Positions 34,457 to 44,300 of a stretch of DNA of 56,080 nt are shown here, piece after piece. The first letter of the stretch is position 1. Every line of letters begins with the position of its first letter. A program made the position numbers and the translations under genes. The DNA is from an uncultured Clostridia bacterium (GTDB taxonomy: Bacteria > Bacillota > Clostridia > UBA1381): assembly GCA_959602045.1 (NCBI GenBank), contig CAUGRT010000015.1, forward strand, positions 1 through 56,080. The letters are read 5' to 3'. The notes below the pieces were generated by a model, which was given only the letters and a program-made list of their open reading frames with translations, made no database searches and was not told the origin of the DNA.

Positions 34457-36880
34457 TTGAAAATTACAGATTTATTGGGAAAGCGGCTTTTATTTTTTGA
34501 CGGCGGCATGGGAACGATGCTGCAAAAGCATGGAATGAAAGGCGGCGAGATCCCGGAGCTTTTAAATATTACCAATCCGAGCTTAATCGAAAAAATCCAT
34601 ACGGAATATTTGGATGCCGGAGCGGATATTATTACGACCAACACCTTTGGCGCAAACCCGTTAAAAGCCGATGAAATCGGCGGAAGCGTTGAGCTTTTGG
34701 CGGCAGAGGGAATCGCGATTGCAAAGCGCTGTGCGGAAAAATTCTCAACGCCGGAAAAGCCGCGGTTTACGGCGTTTGATATTGGACCTACCGGGCGGCT
34801 GCTGGAGCCGTTGGGCGAATTATCGTTTGACGATTGTTACGAAAGCTTTAAGCGGATGGCGGTTACTGCGGAGAAAAGCGGCGCGGACTTAGTGATTATC
34901 GAAACAATGTCGGATACTTTAGAGGCGAAAGCGGCGGTACTGGCGGTCAAAGAAAATACAAAGCTTCCGATTTTTTGTACCATGACGTATGACGAAGCCG
35001 GGAAAACGCTGACTGGTGCGGATGTGGTTGTCATGTGTGCGATGTTAGAGGGACTGGGCGCGGATTGTATCGGAATTAACTGTGGCTTAGGGCCGGAGCA
35101 AATTTCGGCGATGATGGAGAAGTTGGCAAAATATGCATCCATCCCGATTATGGCGCAGCCGAATGCCGGACTTCCGCGGATTCGGGACGGAAAAACCGTT
35201 TATGATGTCGGGCCGGAGGAGTTCGGGTGTTCCTGCGAAAAAATTGCGGCGGTGGGTGCAAGCGTGCTGGGCGGCTGCTGCGGTACAACTCCCGAGCATA
35301 TTCGGGCGGTCATTGCGCATTGCGCTCAATATAAGCCGATTGTGGAGGAGAAGCCGTATACGATTGTAGCGTCTTATTCCAAAGCGGTCTTTTTGGACGA
35401 TCGTCCGGTGATTATCGGCGAGCGAATCAATCCGACCGGAAAGAAAAAATTTAAAGAGGCATTAAAGAATCAGGATATTGATTATATTTTAAATGAAGCC
35501 TTTGCGCAGCGGGACGCCGGTGCGGATATTTTGGATGTGAATGTCGGGCTGCCGGAAATTGATGAGTGTACTACGATGGAAAAGGCGGTTAAGGCGATCT
35601 CATCGGCGGTGAATCTTCCGCTCCAAATTGATTCCTCGGACGCAAAAACCCTGGAGCGCGCCTTGAGAATTTATAACGGAAAGCCGATGGTCAATTCCGT
35701 CAACGGAAAGAAAGAGATTCTGGATTCGATTTTGCCGATTGTGCAGAAATACGGCGGCGTACTGGTTGGCTTGTGTCTGGACGAGGATGGGATTCCGCCG
35801 ACGGCTCAGGGACGTGTGCAGATTGCGCAAAAGATTGCGGATGAAGCAGCAAAGTACGGAATCAAAAAGAAAAATTTGGTGATGGATACGTTGACGCTGA
35901 CGATTTCCGCGCAACAACGTGAAAGTGCGGAAACGATCAAGGCATTGAAGCGGATTCGCGAAGAACTGGGTATGAAAACGGTTCTGGGCGTATCGAATAT
36001 TTCGTTTGGTCTGCCGCGGCGCGAATTGGTCAACAGCACCTTTTTTGCGATGGCATTAAATAACGGGCTGGACGCGTGTATTATCAACCCTTGTGCCGAC
36101 AGCATGATGAATACGTATCGCGCTTATCGGGCATTGACGGGGATTGACGAAAACTGTGCCGCTTATGTCGGTGTTTATGCCGGAACAAAGGCACAGACAA
36201 CGGTCATCAGTGCGGCGGCACAGGAGGTCAGCAAGGAACAGACCAATCCGCTGCATGACGTTATTGTAAAGGGGTTAAAGGATCAAGCGGCGGCGGTGAC
36301 TGCTCAGGCGTTGGAAACAGCAGAGCCGATGCAGCTGATTAATGAAGTGATTATTCCGGCATTGGATTATGTGGGTAAGGAATTTGAAAAAGGCGTGATG
36401 TTTCTGCCGCAGCTGATGATGAGTGCGGAAACGGTAAAAAATTCGTTTGCGGTCATTAAGGAGTATATTATCAACAGCGGCGAGCAGCAGGAGAGCCGGG
36501 GGAAGATTGTTATTGCAACGGTGAAAGGTGATATTCATGACATCGGCAAGAATATTGTGCGCGTGCTTTTGGAAAACTACGGGTATGATGTCTTTGATTT
36601 GGGAAAAGATGTGCCGCCGGAGGTGATTGCGGATACCTTGCAAACGGAAGATATTCATCTGTGCGGCTTGTCGGCGCTGATGACAACAACGGTAGTCAGC
36701 ATGGAGGACACGATTAAGCTGATTCGCGAAAGAAATTTGGATGTTCAAGTGTTTGTCGGCGGTGCGGTGCTGAATCGGGAATATGCCGATATGATCGGCG
36801 CGGACGCCTACTGCAAGGACGCGATGGCGTCGGTGAATTTTGCGAATGAATTTTTCGGCGTATCATTAGAAAATAGTTGA
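34457..36880 (+). CDS. metH: Cobalamin-dependent methionine synthase without the reactivation domain
   Basis: MetH transfers the methyl group from methyl-THF via cobalamin to homocysteine. The 807-aa protein starts with TTG after GAGGAG. The homocysteine domain (about 1-285) ends in GGCCGTTPEHI, the zinc Cys pair, with GINCGLGP earlier. The pterin domain (about 310-560) starts with IIGERINPTGKKKF. The cap and B12 domains (about 590-807) contain DIHDIG with the cobalt ligand His694. The AdoMet-dependent activation domain of E. coli MetH is missing, as in many anaerobes, so reactivation must use another protein. Confidence 0.94.
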   Translation: MKITDLLGKRLLFFDGGMGTMLQKHGMKGGEIPELLNITNPSLIEKIHTEYLDAGADIITTNTFGANPLKADEIGGSVELLAAEGIAIAKRCAEKFSTPEKPRFTAFDIGPTGRLLEPLGELSFDDCYESFKRMAVTAEKSGADLVIIETMSDTLEAKAAVLAVKENTKLPIFCTMTYDEAGKTLTGADVVVMCAMLEGLGADCIGINCGLGPEQISAMMEKLAKYASIPIMAQPNAGLPRIRDGKTVYDVGPEEFGCSCEKIAAVGASVLGGCCGTTPEHIRAVIAHCAQYKPIVEEKPYTIVASYSKAVFLDDRPVIIGERINPTGKKKFKEALKNQDIDYILNEAFAQRDAGADILDVNVGLPEIDECTTMEKAVKAISSAVNLPLQIDSSDAKTLERALRIYNGKPMVNSVNGKKEILDSILPIVQKYGGVLVGLCLDEDGIPPTAQGRVQIAQKIADEAAKYGIKKKNLVMDTLTLTISAQQRESAETIKALKRIREELGMKTVLGVSNISFGLPRRELVNSTFFAMALNNGLDACIINPCADSMMNTYRAYRALTGIDENCAAYVGVYAGTKAQTTVISAAAQEVSKEQTNPLHDVIVKGLKDQAAAVTAQALETAEPMQLINEVIIPALDYVGKEFEKGVMFLPQLMMSAETVKNSFAVIKEYIINSGEQQESRGKIVIATVKGDIHDIGKNIVRVLLENYGYDVFDLGKDVPPEVIADTLQTEDIHLCGLSALMTTTVVSMEDTIKLIRERNLDVQVFVGGAVLNREYADMIGADAYCKDAMASVNFANEFFGVSLENS

Positions 36881-36905
36881 TTTTTATGAGAAAATCTGGT
36901 ATAAT
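36877..36905 (+). promoter_or_regulatory. Promoter of the ung-coaE unit
   Basis: TTGATT (36877-36882), 17 bp and TATAAT (36900-36905) lie directly after the metH stop codon, about 48 bp before the ung start. Confidence 0.65.
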
Positions 36906-36952
36906 TCACATAGAAGGAGTTTTCATCATAAGCAGATTGAAGGGGAGACTTT

Positions 36953-37630
36953 ATGGTAAACATCGGAAATGACTGGGATGATATTTTAAAGGATGAATTT
37001 TCAAAGGAGTATTATTTGAAGCTGCGTGCATTTTTGAAAGAGGAGTACACGCATCATACGATTCATCCGGATATGTATGATATTTTTAATGCGCTGAAGT
37101 GGACTTCCTACAGCGATACGAAGGTCGTGATTTTGGGGCAGGATCCGTATCATGAAGTCGGGCAGGCGCATGGCTTGGCATTTTCGGTTCAGCGTGGTGT
37201 CAAGATTCCTCCGTCGCTGATGAATATGTATAAGGAGCTTCATGATGAGCTGGGATGTTACATTCCCAATAACGGTTATCTTGAAAAATGGGCAAGGCAG
37301 GGCGTGCTGCTGCTCAATGCATCTCTGACGGTTCGGGACGGTGCGGCAAATTCCCATCGCGGCAAAGGTTGGGAGATTTTTACCAATCGTGTGGTGGAGT
37401 GCCTGAATGAGCGTGAGGATCCGGTGATTTTCATGCTTTGGGGAAATAACGCAAAAGAGAAGATGGCGGTGATTACCCATCCGCAGCATAAAATTTTAAC
37501 GACCGTTCACCCCAGTCCGCTTTCGGCAAGCCGCGGATTTTTTGGCTGCGGACATTTTAAAACGGCGAACAGACTGCTTCGGCAGATGGGGAAAACGGAA
37601 ATTGACTGGCAGATTGAAAATATAGATTAA
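36953..37630 (+). CDS. ung: Uracil-DNA glycosylase
   Basis: Ung removes uracil from DNA as the first step of base excision repair. The 225-aa family-1 enzyme has the catalytic motif GQDPYH (Asp64, residues 62-67), GLAFSV, the NAS block LLLNASLTVR, and the C-terminal HPSPLSA with the catalytic His at 186. The length is typical. coaE starts one base after its stop codon, so translation of the two is probably coupled. Confidence 0.96.
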   Translation: MVNIGNDWDDILKDEFSKEYYLKLRAFLKEEYTHHTIHPDMYDIFNALKWTSYSDTKVVILGQDPYHEVGQAHGLAFSVQRGVKIPPSLMNMYKELHDELGCYIPNNGYLEKWARQGVLLLNASLTVRDGAANSHRGKGWEIFTNRVVECLNEREDPVIFMLWGNNAKEKMAVITHPQHKILTTVHPSPLSASRGFFGCGHFKTANRLLRQMGKTEIDWQIENID

Positions 37631-37631
37631 T

Positions 37632-38231
37632 ATGGAAAAGCAAATGATCTTTGGAATTACGGGACAGACCGGAAGCGGAAAGAGTACGGTTTCAGAACAG
37701 TTTCGGGCGTTGGGCGTGGACGTACTGGACGCGGATTTTGCGGCGAGAGTGGTATGTGAGCCGGGAACGCCGTGCCTTGCGGAAATTATCGAAAGCTTTG
37801 GACGGGATATGTTGCTCCCGAACGGAGAACTGAACCGCCGCCGATTGGGCGCTGTTGTGTTTTCCGATCCGGCAAAGCTGGAGCGGTTGAGTAAAATTAC
37901 GCATTATTATATTCGGGAGTGGGTTTTGCAGAAAATCCGGCAAAGCAAGAGTGCGCTTTGTGCGATAGACGGTGCGGTGCTGATCGGCAGCAATATGGAA
38001 TCGCTGTGTCGGGTTATGGTTGCGGTTGTTGCGGAACCGGACATCAGAAAAAAACGCATTATGGCGCGGGACGGACTTTCGGAGGAAGAAGCGGTAAAGC
38101 GTATCGCCGCACAGGAGGATGAGGATTTTTATCGGAAGCATGCGGATTTTATTATCGAAAATAATAGCGGAATACAAGCTTTGGAGCAACAGACGAAACA
38201 GATTTATGATCAAATCAAGCAATGGATATAG
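37632..38231 (+). CDS. coaE: Dephospho-CoA kinase
   Basis: CoaE phosphorylates dephospho-CoA, the last step of coenzyme A synthesis. The 199-aa protein begins with the P-loop GITGQTGSGKST (residues 8-19). DADFAARVVCEPGTP, LNRRRLGAVVFSDPAKLERL and the lid region IRKKRIMARDGLSEEEAVKRIAAQ follow in the family order. The weak ribosome site and the one-base gap after ung suggest coupling. It is followed by a transglycosylase gene after 27 bp. Confidence 0.94.
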   Translation: MEKQMIFGITGQTGSGKSTVSEQFRALGVDVLDADFAARVVCEPGTPCLAEIIESFGRDMLLPNGELNRRRLGAVVFSDPAKLERLSKITHYYIREWVLQKIRQSKSALCAIDGAVLIGSNMESLCRVMVAVVAEPDIRKKRIMARDGLSEEEAVKRIAAQEDEDFYRKHADFIIENNSGIQALEQQTKQIYDQIKQWI

Positions 38232-38258
38232 GAAATAAAATAAGGGGAGTTGTGTAAT

Positions 38259-38807
38259 TTGAGTAAGATTTTAAAATTATGCCTGTGTCTTTTGGCGATA
38301 GCGGTTGCGGTGATTGCGCTCAAAAGCGGCTATAATACCGGGCAGCAGACGACTTATCCGGTGGCATACAGTGAGTTGATTTATAAATATGCTCATGAGA
38401 ATGAATTGGATCCGTATCTGGTGATGGCGGTGATTAAGGTGGAAAGCAATTTCGTTCCGGAGGCTCATTCGGGGTATGCCGGGGGATTAATGCAGCTGAC
38501 CGAGGAAACGGCGCAATGGAATGCGGACGAAATGGGCATTACATACTTTGATTATATGGATCCGGAAACGAATATTAAGCTGGGATGTCATTATCTGAAG
38601 CACTTATTGAATACATATGATAATACGGATACCGCATTGGCTGCCTATAACGGCGGCATGGGGAACGTCTATTCGTGGCTTTCGGATTCGCGGTACAGCG
38701 ATGACGGGAAGACACTGAAAGAAATTCCGTTTACGGAAACTAAGAATTATGTACTTCGGGTCAACGAAGCATGGTTACACTATAAAGAAAACTTTGGAAA
38801 GGAATGA
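38259..38807 (+). CDS. Membrane-anchored lytic transglycosylase (SLT domain)
   Basis: Lytic transglycosylases cleave the glycan strands of peptidoglycan and form 1,6-anhydroMurNAc ends. The 182-aa protein starts at TTG 38259, nine bases after GGGGAG; a TTG at 38250 sits too close to that site. It has an N-terminal membrane anchor or signal (about 3-23). In the SLT domain VMAVIKVESNF holds the catalytic Glu62, followed by GYAGGLMQLTEETAQW, LGCHYLKHLL and ALAAYNGGMGNVYSWL. It resembles the short SLT enzymes of Firmicutes and probably acts in wall turnover. Confidence 0.9.
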   Translation: MSKILKLCLCLLAIAVAVIALKSGYNTGQQTTYPVAYSELIYKYAHENELDPYLVMAVIKVESNFVPEAHSGYAGGLMQLTEETAQWNADEMGITYFDYMDPETNIKLGCHYLKHLLNTYDNTDTALAAYNGGMGNVYSWLSDSRYSDDGKTLKEIPFTETKNYVLRVNEAWLHYKENFGKE

Positions 38808-38813
38808 TGAGAA

Positions 38814-39428
38814 ATGTCAAGAATTATTACGGTGGGACGTCAGTACGGAAGCGGAGGAAGAGAGATTGGAAAGAAGATTGCCGATCAGCTGGGAATTCCG
38901 TTTTACGATAAGGAATTAGTCGAAATGGCGGCAAAAAAGAGCAATATCAGCAATGAAGCGGTGAAAGAGATTGACGAAAGAGCAACCAACAGCTTATTGT
39001 ATTCGATTGTTACCGGCAGCTTTGGCATGAAAGGACTGAACGCGCCGTTATTTTACGAAATGCCGATGAACGATAAATTTTTTATTGCGCAGTCGGAGGT
39101 TATCAAGGAAGTGGCGCATCAGGGAGATTGTGTTATTGTGGGTCGTTGTGCGGATTATGTATTGGAGCATGAGGAAAAAGTGGATGTTTTGAGCCTGTTT
39201 TTGTATGCGTCACTGGATTTCAGAACGCTTCGTGTTGCAAGCGACTTGAATCTGACCGTTCATCATGCAAAGGATTATATCCAGAAAACCGACAAGCAGC
39301 GGCGCACCTATTATGATTATTATACAAGCCGCGAATGGGGAAAAATGTCGAATTATGACCTTTGCATCAATACCGAGAAGATTGGGATTGACAAAACGGC
39401 AGAGTTGGTTGTTCGTTATTTGAAGTAG
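38814..39428 (+). CDS. Cytidylate-kinase-like family protein
   Basis: The 204-aa protein belongs to the family annotated as cytidylate-kinase-like (Cytidylate_kin2). The start ITVGRQYGSGGREIGKKIAD carries an altered P-loop, followed by PFYDKELVEMAAKKSNIS, an IVGRCADYVL block and YIQKTDKQRRTYYDYYTSREWG near the C-terminus. It may phosphorylate a nucleotide or another small substrate, but the true substrate is unknown; it is not the housekeeping Cmk. It starts after a GGAATGATG site, 6 bp after the transglycosylase gene. Confidence 0.85.
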   Translation: MSRIITVGRQYGSGGREIGKKIADQLGIPFYDKELVEMAAKKSNISNEAVKEIDERATNSLLYSIVTGSFGMKGLNAPLFYEMPMNDKFFIAQSEVIKEVAHQGDCVIVGRCADYVLEHEEKVDVLSLFLYASLDFRTLRVASDLNLTVHHAKDYIQKTDKQRRTYYDYYTSREWGKMSNYDLCINTEKIGIDKTAELVVRYLK

Positions 39429-39447
39429 TGGAAACGGAGTGTTTTGA

Positions 39448-40281
39448 TTGATAATTGAAGTAATAAAGTCCATTATACTGGGCATTGTGGAGGGCATTAC
39501 GGAATGGCTGCCGGTCAGCTCAACGGGGCATTTAATCCTTGTCAAGGAGTTTATGTCCGGCTCCGGATTTGTTGCGGATTCCGCTTTCTTTGACTTGTAT
39601 TTGTATGTGATCCAATTCGGAGCGATTCTGTCGGTTGTGACCTTGTTCTTCCGAACGCTGAATCCGTTTGCTCTGTCAAAGACAAAGGAGGAAAAGAGCG
39701 ATACCTGGCAGATGTGGTTCAAGGTAATTGCGGCGTGTATTCCGGCGGCGGTGATTGGACTGCTGTTTGATGATTACATGGAAAAAATTGAAAACTGGGC
39801 GGTTGTTTCGGCAATGCTGATTCTCTACGGTATTGCATTTATCATTGTGGAGAACAGACATAAAAAAGAAATCGTAACGGATATGAAGTCCATGACTTAT
39901 AAAACGGCATTGCTGATCGGTGCGTTCCAGGTGCTTTCCATCATTCCGGGAACGTCACGTTCGGGAGCAACCATTTTGGGCGCGATCTTGCTCGGCTGCT
40001 CCAGAGGAGTTGCGGCTGAATTTTCGTTCTTCCTTGCGATTCCGGTTATGCTCGGCGTCAGTGTGCTGAAGATCGGAAAGTTCGTTTTAGAAGGCTCGGT
40101 GATGACGGGATCACAGGTTACGGTACTTATCATCGGTATGGCGGTATCGTATTTAGTGTCGATGGCAGCCGTCAAGTTCCTGATGGATTATGTAAGGCGG
40201 CATGATTTCAAGGTGTTCGGCTATTACCGAATTATTCTGGGATTGTTGGTTATCGGGTATTTTACCTTGATAGGCGCATAA
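39448..40281 (+). CDS. uppP: Undecaprenyl-diphosphatase
   Basis: UppP (BacA) dephosphorylates undecaprenyl diphosphate to recycle the lipid carrier of peptidoglycan synthesis; excess gives bacitracin resistance. The 277-aa membrane protein starts with TTG after GGAG. It has the signature GIVEGITEWLPVSSTGHLIL (about residues 12-31) and the second active-site block IPGTSRSGATILGAILLG (about 170-187), with about seven hydrophobic segments. Length and motif order match the family. A hairpin terminator follows. Confidence 0.96.
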   Translation: MIIEVIKSIILGIVEGITEWLPVSSTGHLILVKEFMSGSGFVADSAFFDLYLYVIQFGAILSVVTLFFRTLNPFALSKTKEEKSDTWQMWFKVIAACIPAAVIGLLFDDYMEKIENWAVVSAMLILYGIAFIIVENRHKKEIVTDMKSMTYKTALLIGAFQVLSIIPGTSRSGATILGAILLGCSRGVAAEFSFFLAIPVMLGVSVLKIGKFVLEGSVMTGSQVTVLIIGMAVSYLVSMAAVKFLMDYVRRHDFKVFGYYRIILGLLVIGYFTLIGA

Positions 40282-40288
40282 AAAATGG

Positions 40289-40328
40289 GGTTGTAGAAAA
40301 ACGTTGTGGATTTTGTTTTTTTACAACC
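40289..40328 (+). terminator. Hairpin terminator after uppP
   Basis: GGTTGTAGAAAAAC (40289-40302) pairs with GTTTTTTTACAACC (40315-40328) apart from one mismatch. The T-run lies inside the stem, the same style as at 5967. Confidence 0.65.
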
Positions 40329-40370
40329 TTATTTTGACGTATGTGGGATTGAATTTGACGCATATGAATT

Positions 40371-40464
40371 GAAATATCCTCTGTTTTCAGTCTATGGAGG
40401 CGAGTTCTACTCCGCGCAGCGTAGCGGATGTCTGAGCCGGAATAGAATGAAAACAGAGGATATT
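40371..40464 (+). repeat. Copy 4 of the ~95-bp intergenic palindromic element
   Basis: Arms 40371-40395 and about 40442-40464 are nearly complementary (GATATTCCTC/CAGAGGATAT-like pairing). The core is the long type, with GTTCTACTCCGCGCAGCG. Confidence 0.87.
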
Positions 40465-40712
40465 ACAAGGCGGAATAGTTGGATTTTGTAAGATTTTTTA
40501 AATAAATTTTCATCTGATGTTCAGTCTATGAAGGTGAGTTCTACGCCGCGCAGCGTAGCGGATGTCTGAGCCGAAATAGAATGAAAACAGAGGATATTTC
40601 AAGGTGGCATAGTTGGATTTTGTAAGATTTTTTAAATAAATTTTCATCCGATGTTCAGTCTATGGAGGTGAGTTCTACGCCGTGCAGCGTAGCGGATGTC
40701 TGATCCGGAATA
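40445..40712 (+). repeat. Two tandem 134-bp units joining palindromic copies 4, 5 and 6
   Basis: 40445-40578 and 40579-40712 are close direct repeats. Each runs from the right arm of one palindromic element, through a shared spacer (ATAGTTGGATTTTGTAAG), into the core of the next element. Duplication of one unit explains why three elements lie in a row here. Confidence 0.85.
40504..40600 (+). repeat. Copy 5 of the palindromic element, with mismatched arms
   Basis: The left arm (40504-40529, CATCTGATGTTCAG type) belongs with copy 6, while the right arm (40576-40600, GAAAACAGAGGATAT type) belongs with copy 4. Its arms therefore pair poorly, as expected for a recombinant between two copies. Confidence 0.82.
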
Positions 40713-40734
40713 GAATGAACATCAGATGAAAATT
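40638..40734 (+). repeat. Copy 6 of the palindromic element
   Basis: Arms 40638-40663 and 40710-40734 (CATCCGATGTTCAG with GAACATCAGATG) pair well; the core is the long type. It ends 46 bp before the ribosome site and mini-ORF of pth. Confidence 0.85.
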
Positions 40735-40779
40735 CATGCTGCCAAGATTTACAACTGATTAAATAGACGAAAGGAGAAC

Positions 40780-40803
40780 ATGACAAAACCATGTATCTTG
40801 TAA
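40780..40803 (+). other. Seven-codon mini-ORF overlapping the start of pth
   Basis: The only strong ribosome site (AAGGAG, 40771-40776) is 3 bp from an ATG at 40780, and 14 bp from the true pth start at 40791. The mini-ORF reads M-T-K-P-C-I-L-stop and overlaps pth in another frame. It may be translated, or the site may simply serve pth at long spacing. Confidence 0.4.
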
Positions 40804-41357
40804 TCGGTCTCGGCAATCCGGGACGTCAATACGATATGACCCGTCATAATATCGGGTTTCATACAATAGACTATATTGCGGATCAATACCGCGTAAAGGT
40901 GAATAAGCTGAAATATAAGGCGCTTTACGGAGAGTGCAGTATCGGCGGCGAAAAGACGCTGCTGATCAAGCCGCAGACCTATATGAATTTAAGCGGCGAG
41001 AGTATTATTGATTTTGTGAATTTTTATAAAATTCCGGTAGAGAATATCATTGTGATCAGTGATGATATTAATCTGGATGCCGGGCGGCTGCGGATTCGTC
41101 CTAAGGGCAGCGCCGGCGGTCATAATGGGTTGAAGTCCATCATTTATATGCTGCAAAGTGATGAGTTTCCGCGGATTCGGATGGGAGTCGGTGCGCCGCG
41201 CCATGAGGATTATGATTTGGCGGATTTCGTACTCGGACGATTTACTAAAGATGAAATTCCCGTTATGGAGGACGCGATTCAAAGGGCATCCAAGGCGGTT
41301 GAGGAGATTATCAAAAACGGCGCACAATCTGCGATGAATCGCTATAATGGCAGGTAG
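40791..41357 (+). CDS. pth: Peptidyl-tRNA hydrolase
   Basis: Pth releases peptides from peptidyl-tRNA that drops off the ribosome. The 188-aa enzyme starts with YLVIGLGNPGRQYDMTRHNIGF, where His20 is the catalytic base. KPQTYMNLSGES, ISDDINLDAGRLRIRPKGSAGGHNGLKSI and FPRIRMGVGAP follow, with the conserved Asn, Asp and GGHNGL residues. The length is normal. The ribosome site is unusually far upstream and a mini-ORF overlaps the start. mfd begins 6 bp after its stop codon; a pth-mfd order is common in Firmicutes. Confidence 0.96.
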   Translation: MYLVIGLGNPGRQYDMTRHNIGFHTIDYIADQYRVKVNKLKYKALYGECSIGGEKTLLIKPQTYMNLSGESIIDFVNFYKIPVENIIVISDDINLDAGRLRIRPKGSAGGHNGLKSIIYMLQSDEFPRIRMGVGAPRHEDYDLADFVLGRFTKDEIPVMEDAIQRASKAVEEIIKNGAQSAMNRYNGR

Positions 41358-41363
41358 AGCAAT

Positions 41364-44300
41364 ATGAATTTTCAAAATATTCTACAGGATTATGATCAGT
41401 ATCGGGAGCTGCAAAACAGCTTGAATCGGACTCCGGTCTCGGTTTCGGGAGTGGAGGAATCGGCGCGCGCGCAATTAATTTACGCGCTGTTTGAGGAGCA
41501 GGAAAAAAATGTGCTTGCGGTTTGCTATAGCGATATGGAGGCGCAGGCATTGGCGGCGGATTTGGGATTCTACACTGAGCAGGTGCAGACCTTTCCGTCT
41601 AAGGAATATATTTTTTATAATATTGAAACAAGCGGACGCGGCAACGAAAATGCACGGTTGAGTATTCTAAGCGCTTTATCGGACGGGCAGAAGAAAATTA
41701 CGGTTGCAAGTCTGGACGCACTGTTGCAGTATACCATTCCGAAACAGGAATTGGAAAAGCATACGATTTCTTTTGAATTGGGTGATCGCTTTGATTTGGA
41801 GGAGCTTTGTAAACGGCTGATTGTGATGGGATACAGCCGCGAGGAAATTGTTGAGGGCGAAGGGCAGTTTGCTTTGCGCGGCGGAATTTTGGATGTCTTT
41901 TCCCCCAATTATGAAAACCCCCTGCGAATTGAATTTTTTGATGATGAGACGGATTCCATCCGTATTTTTGACCGTGTTTCGCAGCGTTCAATGGATAAGA
42001 TTGATTCGGCGGCGGTGATTCCGGTTCGGGAAGCAATTCTGACGGATGAAAAGCGCGATAAGATCGCTGAAATTCTGAAAAAACGCATGGATAAGGCGAA
42101 AAAGAGCGGTGGGGAGTATTATCTTGAGGTCACGGCGGCGGAACGGGAAAGCCTGATGGAAAAGCGGTATTTCCCATCTTTGGATAAATATATTTCGTTA
42201 ATTTACGGAGAAATTCCGTCCTTACTCGACTATTTTACCGAGCAGAATATCATTTTTATCATTGATCCGAAGCGAATCTGTGACCGCGGCAAGACCTTTG
42301 AGTGGGAGAAAAATGAAATTATCGCCGAGATGAAAGAGAAAGGTGTCATCGGTGCGGAAAAGGATCGGTTTTTTGTCGATTATCATGATGCACTGGATCA
42401 AATGAACCGAAATACCGTGATTTCATTGGAAACGCTTACGCATACCTCGAATGATTTTCAATATCGGTCGCTCGTTTCCTTTACCACAAAAACAACAATT
42501 TCTTTTCACGGAAAGCTGGATTATCTTTTTGAGGATTTAAAGCATTGGCAGCAGGAGCATTATACGGTTGTCATTCTGGCGACGACGCGCGGACGGGGTG
42601 AGAATCTTGCCGGCGTATTGAATGACCGCGGGATTCCGGCACGGTTTGCCGGGGATAGTACGGAGTTCAAGCCGGGCGAGATTGTTGTCATGCGCGGACA
42701 GATGAAAAAGGGATTTGAGTATCCGGAGATTCGTTTTGTACTTGTTTCGGACAATGAAATTTTCGAACAGCGCAAAAAACGCCGTAAGCGCAAAGAGGAT
42801 AATGCGGCGCGGATTCGTTCGTATAATGATATTTCGCCCGGCGATTATGTGGTTCATTCGGCGCATGGTATCGGCGAATACAAGGGTACGCAGAAAATGA
42901 ACGTCGGCGGAGTGCTGAAGGATTATCTGAAAATTCAATACCGCGGTACGGACTGCCTGTATGTGCCGATCGACCAGATGAATCAGCTTTATAAATATAT
43001 CGGCAACAGTGCGGATAAGCAGGTGAAGCTGAATCGGCTGGGCGGCAACGAATGGAATAAGACGAAGGCAAAGGTTCGTGCTTCGACTGATGAACTTGCG
43101 AAAAAGCTAATTCAGCTTTATGCCGAACGGGAGCAGACGAAAGGGTATGCGTTTAGTCCCGATACGCCGTGGCAAAAGGATTTTGAGGATACGTTCCCGT
43201 ATCAGGAAACAGACGATCAGCTGCGTTCGATTGAAGAAGTTAAGGACGATATGGAAAAAGCCAAACCGATGGATCGTCTGCTTTGCGGTGATGTGGGTTT
43301 CGGAAAAACCGAGGTGGCGCTGCGTGCTGCATTTAAGGCGATTAACGATTCCAAGCAGGTCGCTTATCTATGCCCTACAACCATTCTTGCCATGCAGCAT
43401 TATGAAACATTTTTGAAACGAATGACGAGCTTTCCGGTTCGGGTGGAAATGTTGTCGCGATTCCGAACGGCGGCACAGCAGAAAAAGATTTTGAAAAAGC
43501 TGAAAACCGGAGAGGTGGATGTGGTAATCGGTACACATCGGCTGCTGTCCAAGGATGTGGAATTTAAGGATTTGGGTTTGCTGGTCGTGGATGAGGAACA
43601 GCGGTTTGGCGTGGCGCATAAGGAGCGGCTCAAAGAAATTAAAAAGAATGTGGATGTTTTAACCATGACCGCAACACCGATTCCGCGGACACTGCATATG
43701 GCAATGACAAGCGTTCGGGATATGAGCGTTCTGACCGAGCCGCCCGAAAACCGTTATCCCGTACAGACGTATGTGCTGGAGGATAATCCGGTGGTAATTT
43801 TGGATGCGATTCGCAACGAATTGTCACGGGGCGGTCAGGTGTTCTATCTGTTTAATCGGGTGCAGGGGATTCATACCAAAGCGGCATGGATTCAGAAGCA
43901 GTTCCCGGATAAGACGGTTGCGGTGGGACACGGTAAAATGAAAGAGGATGAGCTGGAGGAAATCATGTTCCATATGGCGGAGGGTGATACCGATATTCTG
44001 GTATGCACCACGATCATTGAAACCGGGTTGGATATTCCGAATGCCAATACGATTATCATTGAAAATGCCGATAAAATGGGATTGGCACAGTTGTATCAGC
44101 TGCGCGGCCGCGTGGGACGATCCAATCGTGCGGCATATGCCTATCTGACCTATAAGCCGGACAGTATTTTATCGGAGGTGGCATCCAAGCGTTTGCAGGC
44201 GGTCAAAGAATTTACGGAATTTGGTTCCGGATTTAAGATTGCAATGCGCGATCTGGAAATCCGCGGTGCCGGAAATCTTCTGGGACCGGAGCAGCACGGG

